A stretch of 64,000 nucleotides of DNA, from contig NZ_CP129884.1 in the NCBI RefSeq assembly GCF_030490285.1, positions 3,596,001-3,660,000 of the forward strand. The letters run 5' to 3'. The first letter of the stretch is position 1. Each line of letters begins with the position of its first letter. This DNA comes from Methylomonas montana. Its GTDB lineage: Bacteria > Pseudomonadota > Gammaproteobacteria > Methylococcales > Methylomonadaceae. Made by a program: the position numbers and the translations under genes. Of the stretch, positions 62,593 through 64,000 are shown one piece after another. The notes under the pieces are model-generated. The model made no database searches. It saw nothing but the letters and a program-made list of their open reading frames with translations, and had not been told where the DNA came from.

Positions 62593-64000
62593 TTACGAAT
62601 TTTGGATCCAATTGTTTAAAAAAGTACTAGTCGAATTAAACGCTCCAACCGCCACGTCCATCGCCGTAAACTGTTTCAACAGCATCGCCTCGTAATCGCT
62701 TTGCCTCGCCTCTATGGCAAGTTTCCGGCTTTCCAAAGCTGATAGCTGTTTCTTTAGAGAATTTTGTTGGGTGTCCAACGCCCCACCCGATTCCAAGAAT
62801 GAGTTCAACGAATCATTCATCCGAGTCGCAACGCCGTTAGCGGAGGTAAAAATCTCACTCACCGCAGGTAATTCAGTACTTAATACACTATTCAATTTCG
62901 CGCTATCCAGAGACATTACTCCGTCCTTGACCGTGATACCAATCATTGCCAAGGAGTTATAAGTCTTGTCATAGCGCGCCGAGACCGATTGAACTTTAGC
63001 GGTGGCATCCTGACGGAGCAAACTGCTAGTAAGGCGTAGCGTCGAATTACCGATCAATGGGCCATTGCCAGAACCGCTACCATCAGAGGATCCGCCATAT
63101 TGCCCCAGGCTTTTACTGGTCGAGCTGAATTTATTGTAGGCCGTGACAAATTCGTTAATAGCCGCAGTAATTGTGTCATTATCTAAACTGATATCGACAT
63201 TAGTCGTTTTACCCTCGCTTCCAGCCTTCAATTCAAGGGTGACGCCAGACAGAACATCCGTGATGCTATTACTACTTCGAGTTGCAATTTGTCCATCAAC
63301 TTCAATCTGGGCATCTTTGGGTGTAACCTGGGATTCAAGATTACCCGTGACAAACCTCGACAACCCGGATGCATCGGTGTGGTTTCCATCAATATCGGTT
63401 GCGCTAACTGTAAAGCCGTTCTCTGCGCCTGTATTCTTGCCTGTCAAAACCAATTTGGAAACCGTAGTTCCATATAGCGGATCATCAGTACCGTATAACG
63501 GATCACCTACAGGATAGGCGCTGTTAGTCTTATGATCGATATTAACGATGGTGGCCGTCACGAAGCTATTGCCAGATGCCTGATTGATAGCATCCCGCAA
63601 GCCCTCCAAAGTTGTAGTACTCGTGGCATTAACTTTGAAGGACAAGCCCGAATTCGTCCCGAATGTCAGCTCTCCTTCACCGACTTTCGCTTCTCCACCA
63701 CCGATCTTTTGGGGGTCATCATTGATAAACTCGGTTGTGGTAATAGATTTTTGCGCCGTCGCCAGCTGATTAACCTTAAAAGAATATGAGCCAGGCACCG
63801 CTCCAAGGCCAGTGGTAACTTTTAAAACGGATTCATCGGAAGACGTGGACTTGTAGGTCTTGAATAAGCTACCGTTTTTCAGTTTAGCCACCGCCGTGCG
63901 CAAATCAGACAACGCACTTTTCAATGTTCCCAAACCGCTCAACCGAGTATTGGCGACGTTTTTTTGACGGCTGACTGCATTTAACCCTGGCTGGGCCTCG
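62593..64000 (-). CDS. fliD: Flagellar hook-associated protein FliD (partial, N-terminus off window)
   Basis: The frame enters at the right edge as EAQPGLNAVSRQKNVANTRL and ends at 62593, giving about 469 residues of the filament cap protein. Motifs: RLSGLGTLKSALSDLRTAVA, the LPQVSE-like ELPAVSEIFTSANG, and the C-terminal helices QQNSLKKQLSALESRKLAIE and LKQFTAMDVAVGAFNSTSTF. Only some 20-30 N-terminal residues should be missing, judging from the family's pattern (short leader, then VxxEAQP). A start at 63942 would be a TTG inside the conserved region and is rejected. Confidence 0.96.
   Translation of the reverse strand, partial: EAQPGLNAVSRQKNVANTRLSGLGTLKSALSDLRTAVAKLKNGSLFKTYKSTSSDESVLKVTTGLGAVPGSYSFKVNQLATAQKSITTTEFINDDPQKIGGGEAKVGEGELTFGTNSGLSFKVNATSTTTLEGLRDAINQASGNSFVTATIVNIDHKTNSAYPVGDPLYGTDDPLYGTTVSKLVLTGKNTGAENGFTVSATDIDGNHTDASGLSRFVTGNLESQVTPKDAQIEVDGQIATRSSNSITDVLSGVTLELKAGSEGKTTNVDISLDNDTITAAINEFVTAYNKFSSTSKSLGQYGGSSDGSGSGNGPLIGNSTLRLTSSLLRQDATAKVQSVSARYDKTYNSLAMIGITVKDGVMSLDSAKLNSVLSTELPAVSEIFTSANGVATRMNDSLNSFLESGGALDTQQNSLKKQLSALESRKLAIEARQSDYEAMLLKQFTAMDVAVGAFNSTSTFLNNWIQNS

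Noticed and set aside
1-64000. tRNA and rRNA genes
   Set aside because: No cloverleaf with a T-loop GTTCGA pattern or rRNA sequence was recognised; the one GGTTCGAAT string near 30320 lies inside trpS.

Overview
The window comes from a Gram-negative, flagellated, nitrogen-fixing gammaproteobacterium. Evidence includes lipid A genes (lpxA, lpxD), a TonB receptor, a nifEN/nifX/fdxB cluster under a sigma-54/NifA promoter, an rpsP-rimM-trmD-rplS operon, and a flagellin/FliD/FliS/FliT block with a Maf-type glycosylation protein. The gene mix, including a PQQ-type sugar dehydrogenase-like protein and sulfide:quinone reductase, would fit a Methylococcales methanotroph. That is inference, because no methane-oxidation gene lies in the window.

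Layout. 1-5.5 kb: housekeeping genes (partial sdaA, DUF2835, htpX, a soluble glucose/sorbosone dehydrogenase-like protein, a Nudix hydrolase, a lipoprotein alpha/beta hydrolase). 5.5-12.4 kb: a layered CRISPR region. It holds a compact, apparently complete type II-C system (cas9-cas1-cas2 on the minus strand, a tracrRNA diverging from cas9, and a 10-repeat array converging on cas2). On its left are decayed pieces of what looks like an older type I-G (formerly I-U) system: the 3' end of a csb2-like gene running up to the array, and the 5' end of a cas4/cas1 fusion. An RHH antitoxin and an interrupted MazF-type toxin gene sit between these two relics. 12.4-13.6 kb: decayed DNA with an ABC ATPase pseudogene. 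13.6-18.5 kb: a membrane/spermidine-synthase-like fusion, lpxD, rpiA, a peroxiredoxin. 19.4-24.9 kb: a 1849-residue kinase-AAA-GAF-histidine kinase protein whose Ser/Thr kinase lacks the catalytic Asp. 25-26.8 kb: an AT-richer patch with a flavin reductase-like protein and a deaminase. 26.9-31.7 kb: an ABC exporter, YdcF-like protein, trpS, an SRPBCC protein and a small membrane-protein gene with an in-frame amber codon.

31.7-41 kb: the nif-linked region, all on the minus strand. nifE-nifN-nifX-DUF269-CCE_0567-fdxB start from a perfect TGGCAC-N5-TTGCT promoter with a NifA site. Then comes a roughly 720-bp pair of inverted noncoding elements, and then a tightly packed six-gene operon ([2Fe-2S] ferredoxin, TPR protein, two unknown proteins, a DUF364 protein and a CCG-type Fe-S protein) that may support nitrogenase electron flow or cofactor supply. 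41-51 kb: a K+ channel with a zinc-ribbon tail, SQR plus DUF2892, msrB-M18 peptidase, a YfiR / GGDEF-EAL / TonB-receptor operon, and a degenerate LuxR-type receiver protein.

51-57.7 kb: lpxA, xerD, ogt, the rplS operon, ffh and a CcsA-like gene. 57.8-64 kb: flagellar filament genes (yjfB-like, maf, fliC, fliT, fliS, fliD; fliD runs off the right edge). No tRNA or rRNA gene was seen. The most notable observation is the apparent replacement of a type I-G CRISPR-Cas locus by a type II-C locus, with the junction inside the old csb2 gene.
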